Shown: positions 36,801 through 44,173 of the stretch, piece after piece | Layout of the letters: every line of letters starts with the position of its first letter | Position numbering within the stretch: position 1 is the first letter of the stretch | Source of the DNA: Chitinophagales bacterium | GTDB lineage: Bacteria > Bacteroidota > Bacteroidia > Chitinophagales > UBA2359 | NCBI GenBank assembly: GCA_020628375.1 | Contig: JAHDFD010000004.1 | Span: 62,001-126,000 of the forward strand | Length of the DNA: 64,000 nucleotides | Direction: 5' to 3' | Notes under the pieces: model-generated | What the model saw: the letters and a program-made list of their open reading frames with translations, nothing else | Databases searched by the model: none | Told to the model about the DNA's origin: nothing | Program-made: the position numbers and the translations under genes

Positions 36801-39800
36801 GGACAATCAGCATCAGGACCAACATTTGAGTTACCAGCTCCAGGATCGTTACAAGTAAAGATCTGTTGCGTGTAAGTACCAACTGTTAAAGTAACTCCGA
36901 TAGTATCGTAATCACCTTCAGCAACTGTTGTAGTTCCAGCGTAGTTGATAGATAAGTTCAATCCATCTAAAGAAGTTAAATCTAATAAGTTAGACGAACC
37001 AGGACCATTAGCAGCATCGTCATCGTAATCGAAGCAAACGCTTACTTGCTGAGCTTGACCAGCTAAACCGTTAGCAGATGTTACGTTACCCATTAACATT
37101 TCAGAACCAACATAATCGCTGAAATCGAAACAGATAGGTGAATCAGTAGAGCACATTTCCGGCTCTGCAAATCCAAATGACCAAGCAGCAGGAGAACAAG
37201 TACCAGCACATGAACCACACTCATCAACAGTTACTTGGTAAGTTGTAGTAGCAGGACAAGTTCCATTTGAGTAAGACAAGTTAACAACTACTTCATAAGT
37301 AGTAGCGGAAGCAACTGCTAAACTTGAAGGATCGAATGTTAAAGTACCATCACCATTATCAACGAATTCAATATCTCCACCTGCAGCAACTTCATAGTTG
37401 TAAGGTAAGTTAGGATCATCAGAATATCCATCTACATTGATATTAATTGCAGCATCGCCATTACAAGCACTATCAGTAAATGAAGGTGCAACTGTAGGAC
37501 ATGGACAAGGCGTACAAGCTGTATCAGCAGTTTGAGTAGCTGATTCACCATTTCCGTCTGTAATAGATACACTGAATAATGTAACACCATCAGCTAATAC
37601 CCAGAAATTAACATCGAATGCAGAACCGTCACCTGGATCCGCAGCAGCAATTAATGCTTCTAATTCAACATCAGTTAATGCTACACCATCCATACCATAA
37701 ACATCACTAATAGCAGTAACATCGTAAGGAGCACCACCTGGAGTAATCGTTAAAGTTTCCTGTGCGATAATCACACCCGGAGCAACTTCCATAGATGTAG
37801 CACAATCACATGGATCAGCTAAGCCTAAAGTTACTGGGTCAGCTGTTGAACAATTATTTACAGTTTCACAGAATGATAAGTTATCTACATAAGCAGCACC
37901 ACCATCATTACCTGGTTGTAAGTATAAAATTAACGCTTGAACTGATTCTGTTCCTACAGGAGCAGCACAACTGGTACTAGCAGTTATAGCAACATCTGTA
38001 GGAGAATTACCATCAAGAATAGTTGCCTCACAAGCTCCAATTTCATTACCACCTGCATCGAAGTATGCAATTTTAATTACTACCCAGTTATCATCTGGCG
38101 CACCAACACCTGATATAGCATCACCGCTTGTATGTAATCCACATGCACTTAATTCGTACTCATTTCCTTCACAAGCAGGGTACTCAAAGAAAGCTCCAGT
38201 AACATCAAATCCACCACTGAAGTTACCGAATAACTTAATCATTCCTTCTGGCTCACCACCAGCAGCGTCAGATGCAAAAGCATTTCCAAAAGTTGTAAAA
38301 TCTGCAATTCCTGCATCGAAGCTTCCATCTACCAATGTGTTAGCACATCCGTTCGGGTTTTCGCAAGTTAATACTGGAGCAGCACATCCAGCACAAGCAG
38401 CCGAAGTAGCTGTTAATGTTGAACATCCTTGAGGATCTGTTATTGTTGCTGAAAAATCTGCATTCAATGCATCTCCATCAGCTACACATGCTTGTGTTTG
38501 TGAATCACAAACTGAACCATCAGATGCCAAAAGATCTACCTGTAATGTTCCACAAGTAGCAGCATCTGGTGTTACATCTGTTGCTACTAATTCTGGATAT
38601 TCAGTATATGTTATAATTTGATTACATGAAACACCATTTTCATCTAACACTGGTGCTATTGTACCATCTACTGGATTAGTTATCTCAAATGCTACAACTG
38701 CTATTTCAAGTGCTGATGCAGAACAACCCCCGAAACCAAATGGAACAAAGTTGATTACATTTGGCACTCCGAATGGTGAGTTTGGTCCTCCGACATTTTC
38801 TCCGAAATAAACTGCATTGGGATCAGCCGCTGGATCAGCTCCTGCGAATGACGCACCATTTGTACCTGCTACTGTACCATCAGAAGACGCATATAAGAAT
38901 AAGTATATTAATTCATTACCACTTGGTGCTAACTCATCTCCGTTTGGATTCGTTATATCAAATGTTCCTGACTCACAATTCTCTAAATTTGAGAATCCAA
39001 AACCTGCCGTACATGCTACAGGTGTACAATCCTCACGAACCACGTCTATAGAATTTGATAACACAAGACAAACATCACTTGTCAAATCAGCAGCATTATC
39101 TCCTTGTGCAGGAGCAACTCCTGAATTAGCATCTGTTAAGTTTCCGTCCCAAGAAATCAACCAAATTGAACAAGTACCAACTGGTGCTCCTTCTAAATCT
39201 GGGCTAAAAGTTGTAGTTCCAGGGCTCACAACACCTGCTGACAAAATCTCACCTGTAGCAGCATCAGTAATCAACCATCCTGTATTTTGACCAGCCTCAC
39301 CTGTCGTTTCAACATCAATTACATCAGCATTACCATCTAAAGCACATACAGTTAATGGATCTGTTGTTGTTGTTAATGTTCCCGCCGCTGCTGTACAAGG
39401 CACTGTACAACCACCACAAGCAGCCGAAGCAGCTGTTAAAGTTGAACATGCTTGAGGATCTGTTACTGTTCCTGAAAAATCTGCATTCAATACATCACCA
39501 TCTGCTACACATGCTTGTGTTTGTGAATCACAAACTGAACCATCAGATGCCAAAAGATCTACCTGTAATGTTCCACACGTGATAGCATCTGCTGTTGCAT
39601 CTGTTGCAGTTAATATAGGGTAAACAGTATAAGTAGTAGAGAAAACTTCACAATCTTCGTAAATAGTTGTAATATAATCACCTACAACAGGATTATCAGG
39701 ATCTGTAAAATCTAAACAGAATACATCTAAACCTGCAACAAAGAATACTTCATAATCAATTGGATCACATGTTGCATTAGGGAATAATGCAGGGTCCAAA

Positions 39801-41140
39801 TCATATCCGGCACAATCACCGAATGCTAACAAGTTTGCTGTAGCAGGATCTGCACCATCAAAAGCGTCGATAGTACCGAAGAATACTAAATCAGCCTCAA
39901 CACACCCAACACCAGCACCTCCGCCGGTTTGAACGAATGGCCCCTCTAAAGCACAAGTTCCATCAAACACAACTGTAGGAATTCCTCCATCACATGTGGC
40001 TGCGATTGAAACTCCTGGGTTTGCCAATACTGCATTACACACAGGACCTACCGGACATCCAGGGTCAGCAACTGCAAAAGGACCAAAAGTACAAACACCA
40101 TCAGCATCAACAACTGTGATATTAGCATCTGTTCCAGCTGTGTATGTAAAAGTAACTGCTCCAGCTGCTGCCTGAGAACCCTCTGCAGAACCTGCATCAT
40201 CCAAAGTAACAGAAGCATCTGTTCCCGTTACTGTTACTTCAACAGTGTAAGAACCATCAGGGTTACAAACAGGAGCTCCAGCTTGTACATCTGTAATTTC
40301 ACATGCCGCACAAGCAACTAAACAATCAACTGTTACAACATCTGCAATAGCTCCATTTACACAACCGCCAGCGGCAGCCTCTGTAATTGTATAAGCAGTC
40401 CCATCAGAACCTGTTCCAATAGCGAAAGTTGAAAAGTCATAAGTTAGATCACCATCCACATCCACTAAATCAGGGCAAGCATTTTCTGTACCTGCTGTTC
40501 CCAAAACCTGATCACATTGAGTACCATTAACTTCTAATGTTGCACTTCCTGTTGTTGCGCCATCGCAACCTGGAGGAACGATAACTACATCATAAGTAGG
40601 AAAAACAACCAATGGAGGTAACTGACTGTTCAATGTAGGCAATAAATCTAAACTAATGATTGGGAATGGACTAATTGTTCCTGTATTAATATCACAACCT
40701 TCCTCATCAATTGCTAAAGGTTGAGATAATAACAAATCATAACCTAAAGTACATCCACCTGCAGGTGTAATTGCATTAATAGCCAACTGTGTTTCTGTAA
40801 TATCACAAGTTGCTGCAGGAGGCGTAGTTATCTCAATACAAACCTGATCACCTGCTGCATTTGGCACCAAGGCAACCGTTTCTCCCAAAGGAGGAGTCAA
40901 AGTATAATCAACTACAATGGTAGCTGGGTCACCCGCTCCATTCCAGTCTAAACAAAGTAACTGTGTTGTACCACCCAAACACAAACCTGGAGCAATTCCA
41001 GCCAGTGTTGCGTCGGTAACACAGACAGATGGACATGCCGCATCACACCCTGCAGGCGCAGCACATTGTCCAAACAAAGTACTCATACCTAGGCTGCAAC
41101 AACAGACTAACATGAGCATGAAGGATAACAACTTCTTCAT
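30842..41140 (-). CDS. Giant Cys-rich, acidic T9SS-exported protein
   Basis: A 3432-residue exported protein. It has a signal peptide (MKKLLSFMLMLVCCCSLG to about residue 25, ending FGQ), a very long region of Ig/SprB-like beta modules, and a C-terminal type A T9SS sorting domain (VSPVPASDYINVLIDMPG to TTKFIVK). The LTWTTATEHDNDFFTLERS domain common before such tails precedes it. The body is rich in Asp, Ala, Thr, Gly and Cys and poor in Lys; repeated phrases are VCEGD, TVDxCG and YSFDGG. Two ~67-residue modules with CGTLQVDLLASDGSVCDSQ are nearly identical. It is probably a cell-surface adhesin or filament. ATG 41140 replaces a longer frame without a signal peptide at its start. Confidence 0.88.
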   Translation of the reverse strand: MKKLLSFMLMLVCCCSLGMSTLFGQCAAPAGCDAACPSVCVTDATLAGIAPGLCLGGTTQLLCLDWNGAGDPATIVVDYTLTPPLGETVALVPNAAGDQVCIEITTPPAATCDITETQLAINAITPAGGCTLGYDLLLSQPLAIDEEGCDINTGTISPFPIISLDLLPTLNSQLPPLVVFPTYDVVIVPPGCDGATTGSATLEVNGTQCDQVLGTAGTENACPDLVDVDGDLTYDFSTFAIGTGSDGTAYTITEAAAGGCVNGAIADVVTVDCLVACAACEITDVQAGAPVCNPDGSYTVEVTVTGTDASVTLDDAGSAEGSQAAAGAVTFTYTAGTDANITVVDADGVCTFGPFAVADPGCPVGPVCNAVLANPGVSIAATCDGGIPTVVFDGTCALEGPFVQTGGGAGVGCVEADLVFFGTIDAFDGADPATANLLAFGDCAGYDLDPALFPNATCDPIDYEVFFVAGLDVFCLDFTDPDNPVVGDYITTIYEDCEVFSTTYTVYPILTATDATADAITCGTLQVDLLASDGSVCDSQTQACVADGDVLNADFSGTVTDPQACSTLTAASAACGGCTVPCTAAAGTLTTTTDPLTVCALDGNADVIDVETTGEAGQNTGWLITDAATGEILSAGVVSPGTTTFSPDLEGAPVGTCSIWLISWDGNLTDANSGVAPAQGDNAADLTSDVCLVLSNSIDVVREDCTPVACTAGFGFSNLENCESGTFDITNPNGDELAPSGNELIYLFLYASSDGTVAGTNGASFAGADPAADPNAVYFGENVGGPNSPFGVPNVINFVPFGFGGCSASALEIAVVAFEITNPVDGTIAPVLDENGVSCNQIITYTEYPELVATDVTPDAATCGTLQVDLLASDGSVCDSQTQACVADGDALNADFSATITDPQGCSTLTATSAACAGCAAPVLTCENPNGCANTLVDGSFDAGIADFTTFGNAFASDAAGGEPEGMIKLFGNFSGGFDVTGAFFEYPACEGNEYELSACGLHTSGDAISGVGAPDDNWVVIKIAYFDAGGNEIGACEATILDGNSPTDVAITASTSCAAPVGTESVQALILYLQPGNDGGAAYVDNLSFCETVNNCSTADPVTLGLADPCDCATSMEVAPGVIIAQETLTITPGGAPYDVTAISDVYGMDGVALTDVELEALIAAADPGDGSAFDVNFWVLADGVTLFSVSITDGNGESATQTADTACTPCPCPTVAPSFTDSACNGDAAININVDGYSDDPNLPYNYEVAAGGDIEFVDNGDGTLTFDPSSLAVASATTYEVVVNLSYSNGTCPATTTYQVTVDECGSCAGTCSPAAWSFGFAEPEMCSTDSPICFDFSDYVGSEMLMGNVTSANGLAGQAQQVSVCFDYDDDAANGPGSSNLLDLTSLDGLNLSINYAGTTTVAEGDYDTIGVTLTVGTYTQQIFTCNDPGAGNSNVGPDADCPDNDHFTNIAFSADVADLAANIPTNTDCSDCPAGDPICVNYYLQSNSLDWTISLNADMSFQYNNLSAGVDDPFAGNLNDEAPDFSNLPSAAFSVDVLTGEYCVNPIFTLDADEDTDGDGAIDWPGGVTYDLADYDEVQICFTGGSCKEQYAPCADSADGCGTVCTETQCQTILFLETVYCDLDANGGFACGDEDYDLEQLFTDATTQGGNFSVDGADATLNGNYVDVSELTFTDGVASILVTYSRTEGNKCDSFQGAECTTTLTIYEPISVESWNAPSVVCEDAAMIALPAPGAWSGAGVSDDGAGNYSFSPMGLGGQIATLTWEASNNLCGFSESYAVNVESSFDVTIGNNPSGAVCLDAVQSLGVVDFNAFLTGETSGAGYWSYSYEGADPVAFGSVLDLGANAAVGNWTFTYTIPGNGNCGSADSFSISVDTGCTEGLTLTDSVICADASGTFDLTPYLDFALEGDVAAEASILTGVCDNVVFPAPPALGGDLPYGSDDVTVCPVAPGEGTLSIAIPSVPSYGVINTFDITFSYFGTRDGADGDLDTISLFFGAQEIFAFDNAEINAFFGSADNHFGEITISFVPQFGADGYPESYTAFAGEGTFNSEDIVLGADAFDVCNLDDAISYYLYSNSAYWDAELSVAATWYAQIEEIFGAANLHETGTELPLGANPCGGFSIATLEDGSPALPVQVLFTSEGCGEYDEVDINLEVNCTCNDDYACLATGSATIVFLETYASTLKDMELCMPQPEVDLTQLFDGADQGGTFTSDLGTVMGDILMPAGPGAYNITYCINAESACNDAAEDGCSTAVLTINDARFTALASACTGVTAGDIVTANVDGGSWTANGGAIDPTTVIDAAGTYTIEYTVGGCTESAEVVVYDSVDPIPAIDDVTVCEGDVVDLNALLPEGVVANWTGFNVINGSFYSSALGGFVFQFDGMVGTEECGQSTSVMVTVDAAPDASFTVPSVLCNDDAAINLADYATTGGSFAVNGEAATEFVPADNPGVNTITYSVSAGSCTNAETATITVLGSDPVKFEVVDGEYTRCLDADGAFELSLDGDADGIGTWIINCAIDGALDNASIDGAAGAFTFNYDIGVVNQHGVVPYTITYDMPGSCSNSFTQTVTIYDIPANNNAFEGMEICEGEEIPTIEGITGGAIDSYYITDADGNVIYESANVFFDNEMSWTPESLGVGETTFNLYIENQYGCSSDAAVISYTVNALPTLTWDFGCTDPVADENGNYAAALVFDASMVSGDYVITIADSEGNETTGGMNDALFVINAGEVYSASVTDGNGCTSAAIEGIRAEYAVEFATSVDACSEDGFVTVTVEVDENTGYGSPYSYSFDGGLSFGAENVATLPVAANPTISILVRDDKGCLSAFDIIEVGTVSEFIPTAGCADADGNVTVDFNYVGADYTAVVSVGGVDVATLPEGTDYVVNVTDAADVTITVTANSGDVSCSATGTVTVYPAVVTEASSPVCEGDDVAFVTSGGNGVYDLTIYPFGGEEGINIGAVGGTQLIGELPAGAHTYTIVSGGCSADGAFEILPAAGEVTLVYDSSFDSALTVCGDDDLTVTVTGGSVYEWTDDAGNTLAETGNTITIPVTSATGTYTVQAVDNGCPGEPYEITPIYNEALSTTDPAYTCNEDGTATVSFVVNGGLATESQVLVNGVLVDRAVTVQLGLGESQTLTISSNGSSCDPITVDIENTCEPTPEPSGCAPLLVTPLGADCAEGFVTVQIAGVGGEFTVTGVVGNATLVGEPFIQEGEVGTADLTFQVDENLLAQFTILFDTDCGSYEQPISIDCSNPTAIELIEFDGTARENGNLLTWTTATEHDNDFFTLERSTDGVNFTAVVAKVEGAGNSNVPTSYEVLDTEAPEGTSFYRLLATDIEGVTVIAADVIDVTRRAEGTIAVSPVPASDYINVLIDMPGDVELNVYDVTGQLVEVIYANGDEVRIELGGYASGNYFLTANNGLEMITTKFIVK
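38481..38554. repeat. Internal duplication in the giant gene, copy 1
   Basis: 74 bp identical to 39504-39577, inside a ~200-bp near-duplicate that encodes the SDGSVCDSQTQACVADGD module. It points to recent tandem or segmental duplication or gene conversion within the gene. Confidence 0.9.
39504..39577. repeat. Internal duplication in the giant gene, copy 2
   Basis: 74 bp identical to 38481-38554; the copies are 1023 bp apart, a multiple of three, so the frame is kept. Confidence 0.9.
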
Positions 41141-41242
41141 AGTTTCTTTTTTAGTTAAAAAATTTGTTTTGATAATTAAAAATTTATTGTTAACGTAATA
41201 GATAATTTTCAATAGTTTATAGCTTGCCCTATAAAGAACATG

Positions 41243-41272
41243 CAAATGTATGAAATACCTTGCTACCTGCAA
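41243..41272 (-). promoter_or_regulatory. Bacteroidota promoter of the giant gene
   Basis: On the minus strand TTG (41272-41270), a 19-nt spacer and TACATTTG (41250-41243) match TTG-N17-23-TANNTTTG in full. Transcription would leave a ~95-nt leader before ATG 41140. Confidence 0.7.
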
Positions 41273-41667
41273 GCACTTTCAGGAAGTTTTTTTAACTCTG
41301 TTGAATAGATTTTTTGTAAAATATCTACTTTCCATTCTTTCTTGACGCACGGAAGTAATTCTACTACAAAAGTATAATTAAAAAACTATATTATTACAAA
41401 ATGCTTTCAACTAAGTTTATTTTATTCTTTTTTTCATTCAATTTAACCTAAGAATCAAGTAGTTATACTATAAATCAATAAAATTCGCTTTGATTCTTAT
41501 TATCTGAAAAACACGGTAATTAACCTAAAAGCATGCCATATTCAACACCAAAAAATGTAAAATAAATGACACTGAAAAAATTAACACAAAATGTGGTTTT
41601 ATTCTTTTTATCACATCACCATACATCTGTTGTTTAATAATCATTTTTTAGTTAAAAAATAAAGTTA

Positions 41668-41690
41668 GCGACGAGGCAATGCCTCGTCGC
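41668..41690. repeat. Perfect REP-like palindrome
   Basis: GCGACGAGGCA, a central A, then TGCCTCGTCGC: an 11-bp arm palindrome, GC-rich against an AT-rich background. Similar GACGAGGC palindromes are widespread mobile-like repeats in Bacteroidota. No U-tract follows, so it is not a simple terminator. Confidence 0.85.
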
Positions 41691-41741
41691 TACTACACAA
41701 ATTATATAGTGGTCTGATAACCTACATACATGCAGAAGTAA

Positions 41742-41785
41742 ACACGATTATTTGTACGTCTTTTCATTTTTTAAAATTGTATAAT
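41742..41785. repeat. Dispersed 42-44-bp intergenic element, copy 2
   Basis: ACACGATTATTTGTACGT through to AAAATTGTATAAT, matching 9273-9314 with a few substitutions and small indels. The ending GTATAAT is the same in both. Confidence 0.6.
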
Positions 41786-41925
41786 TATTGACATTTTGTT
41801 TCTTTCAAATTCATGATTTCACCTATAATCTTCGTCAGTATTAAATTTTCTTCTAATTCTATAATGCCATGAAAAAGATGTTTCTTTGTTTGAGCTTTTA
41901 TGTAGTTAAAACATAACTTTAATAA

Positions 41926-42675
41926 TTGAGCAAGATATTAAACATTATTTTTCTAAGCTTATTCCTCTTCTTTTTTTCTTGTGGTAGTGATAAAAGAGAT
42001 GAATTGTCAGCTATAAACAATGGTGTTCAATTTCTCGAACAAAAAGAACTTCCTTCGAGTATTCTATTAATGGTTGAGTACATCAATAAAAGTTACAATA
42101 CAAGTATTGGAAATAATAATATTGAAGAGCTTAATTCTAATAATGAACCTTTTCTAAGATTTGTGGATCATAATTTTGCACCTGATCATGATAAAGTTCA
42201 TGAACAAAACGCCTCTTTTTCCACTCCGTATAAACATATTTTCGGCATAGGGAAATTAATGTACTCAGCGCTTTATTGTGATTATATTTTAACTGAAAAA
42301 AGTATAGACTGGAATGATATATTCAGTTATTATATAGAACAAAAAGGCTATTTTGTTACCCACTTACCGCTTGTTGTTGAAATGGCAAATATTAGTGGTT
42401 GCGACTTAAATATTTCAGGAAAAAATAAAATAGACATTAAAAAAGGTATTCAGTATATTATTGATAATGAAACCGAAAATCTGGATTTATTTTACGAAGC
42501 AATCGCAATTAACTATCATTTTTACGATCAACAACCAAGTAAATCACAAATAGACTTAATTTTATCATCACAAAACCAAGATGGAGGATGGAGTGCAAAA
42601 CAGAATCAGCCCTCTAATGCACATGCAACCATGTTGGCAGTCTGGATATTAATTATGAATTCAAATAAACTTTAA
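41926..42675 (+). CDS. Lipoprotein with a prenyltransferase/cyclase-type toroid repeat
   Basis: A 249-residue lipoprotein. A TTG start gives a textbook type II signal (MSKILNIIFLSLFLFFFSC, Cys 19). The helical body ends with SQNQDGGWSAKQNQPSNAHA, a QxxDGGW motif as in the alpha-alpha toroid repeats of terpene cyclases and protein prenyltransferases. The catalytic residues of those enzymes are not evident and the protein is short, so it is probably a binding domain with the same fold. It precedes two M16 peptidase genes, the first starting 18 bp after its stop, so they likely form an operon. Confidence 0.72.
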   Translation: MSKILNIIFLSLFLFFFSCGSDKRDELSAINNGVQFLEQKELPSSILLMVEYINKSYNTSIGNNNIEELNSNNEPFLRFVDHNFAPDHDKVHEQNASFSTPYKHIFGIGKLMYSALYCDYILTEKSIDWNDIFSYYIEQKGYFVTHLPLVVEMANISGCDLNISGKNKIDIKKGIQYIIDNETENLDLFYEAIAINYHFYDQQPSKSQIDLILSSQNQDGGWSAKQNQPSNAHATMLAVWILIMNSNKL

Positions 42676-42693
42676 ATACCTAAAATACTAAGT

Positions 42694-44091
42694 ATGAGAA
42701 AACTATTGCAAAACGGCTCGTTTTTGCTTATTGCATTACTTACCGTTTATTCTGGCATTGCTTATGCTAACAACGATGGTAAATCTAAATTACCTTCTAA
42801 CTTTTTTCTGAAAACTTTAGACAATGGCTTAGAAATACTGGTCATTGAAGACCCAAGTGTTCCATTGGCGACTATCGAGTTTTGTGTAAGAAATGGTGCT
42901 TATACAGAAGCACCGGAATATGATGGATTATCTCACCTTTACGAACACATGTTCTTTAAGGCAAATGAAGATTATCCTTCTCAGGAAGCTTTTATGGATA
43001 GAATTGCTGAATTAGGTGCCGTTTTTAATGGTACAACCTCTGTTGCAAGAGTAAACTATTATATTACTTTAGGAAGTTCCAATGTTATAGATGGTTTAGA
43101 ATTTATGAATTCTGCCATTCAAAAGCCTTTATTCCTTAAAGAAGAAATGGAAAAAGAGAATTTAGTTGTTGATGGTGAATTTGAAAGAAATGAAGCCAAT
43201 CCGTTTTTCTTTTTAAGGGATGAAATGGACAGACAGCTTTGGGGAGATCTATACAGCAGAAAAAATACTATCGGAGATCACGATATTATCAAAACAGCTA
43301 CTCCTGAAAAAATGTATGAAATTCAGAAAAAGTACTATCACCCCAATAATACCCTTATTGCTGTTGCCGGCGATGTAGATCATAAGAAAATATTCGGTGA
43401 AGTGGAGAGAATAATGGGCAGCTGGGAAAATTCAGGTTTCGATCCGCATGAAAAATATCCAATACCGGAATTCACACCGTTAAAAGCAAGTTCTAATTTT
43501 GTTGTTGAAAATGCTAATACAAGAGTTCCTATTTTCATGCGTTGTTGGCACGGACCAGACACCCGTGGTGAAGCCAGAAAATTCACTTATGTTGCTGATC
43601 TGTTCTCTAAAATGCTTGCTCAGAAAACATCTAAATTTCAGCAGAATTTAGTTGATAATGGTTTGGCATTACAAGTTAATGAGTATTACTATACTAATCT
43701 TATCACAGGCCCTATCAATATTATTATGGTTCCTAACCCTGCAAATGTTGAAGAAGCACTAAAAGCATTAGATGCTGAGATCGCTAAATGGAATGATCCT
43801 GATTACTTCACAGAAGAACAACTTGAAACAGCTAAAAAATTGATTGCAATTGACGAATCTTACAGCAAAGAAAAAACTTCAGAATTCGTTCACACTTGTA
43901 CTTTCTGGTGGGGAACTGCTGATATTGATTATGCTGTAAACTATGTAGATGCTGTTAAGCAGGTTAGTTTAAAAGACATACAAGAATACGTTAACACTTA
44001 TATTATTGACAAGCCGAACAGAACCGGAATCTTAGTTACTCCGGAAATGCGCGAATCAATGAATATTGATGGAATTATGAACATTAAGTAA
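42694..44091 (+). CDS. M16 family zinc peptidase (catalytic subunit)
   Basis: A 465-residue exported peptidase with a signal peptide (residues 1-25, ending YAN). The inverted zinc motif HLYEH (H81, E84, H85) is intact, and a third ligand Glu (about E162, VVDGEFER) lies 77 residues on, as in pitrilysin-type enzymes. A C-terminal M16-like half follows. It degrades peptides in the periplasm or outside. It is followed by a homologous gene lacking the zinc motif, suggesting an active/inactive heterodimer like mitochondrial processing peptidase. A palindromic repeat lies between the two genes. Confidence 0.92.
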   Translation: MRKLLQNGSFLLIALLTVYSGIAYANNDGKSKLPSNFFLKTLDNGLEILVIEDPSVPLATIEFCVRNGAYTEAPEYDGLSHLYEHMFFKANEDYPSQEAFMDRIAELGAVFNGTTSVARVNYYITLGSSNVIDGLEFMNSAIQKPLFLKEEMEKENLVVDGEFERNEANPFFFLRDEMDRQLWGDLYSRKNTIGDHDIIKTATPEKMYEIQKKYYHPNNTLIAVAGDVDHKKIFGEVERIMGSWENSGFDPHEKYPIPEFTPLKASSNFVVENANTRVPIFMRCWHGPDTRGEARKFTYVADLFSKMLAQKTSKFQQNLVDNGLALQVNEYYYTNLITGPINIIMVPNPANVEEALKALDAEIAKWNDPDYFTEEQLETAKKLIAIDESYSKEKTSEFVHTCTFWWGTADIDYAVNYVDAVKQVSLKDIQEYVNTYIIDKPNRTGILVTPEMRESMNIDGIMNIK

Positions 44092-44098
44092 TTTTTCA

Positions 44099-44131
44099 AC
44101 ACCTTGAAGGTTTAGTAAACCTTCAAGGTGT
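44099..44131 (+). terminator. Palindromic hairpin between the M16 genes
   Basis: A perfect 16-bp arm palindrome (44099-44114 with 44116-44131; core CACCTTGAAGGTTTA), followed by GAAAAAATTAATTTTA rather than a clean U-tract. The CCTTGAAGG/CCTTCAAGG core recurs at 52410-52454, so it may be a repeat used as an attenuator or mRNA stabiliser. Confidence 0.6.
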
Positions 44132-44173
44132 GAAAAAATTAATTTTATTAAACATTTAAAGAACATAAGTATA

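Larger units (their letters stand above)
41141..41925. other. Long intergenic region with promoter and repeats
   Basis: 785 bp between divergent genes. It contains the giant gene's promoter (41243-41272), a perfect palindrome (41668-41690) and a dispersed element (41742-41785). The stretch 41273-41660 is AT-rich with no gene, apart from a 9-bp inverted repeat (41450-41458 with 41490-41498). Confidence 0.55.

Noticed and set aside
38817-39290. 157-codon plus-strand open frame inside the giant gene
   Set aside because: It is antisense to a clear T9SS protein, has Ser/Pro/Ala-biased composition typical of a shadow frame, and lacks any motif.
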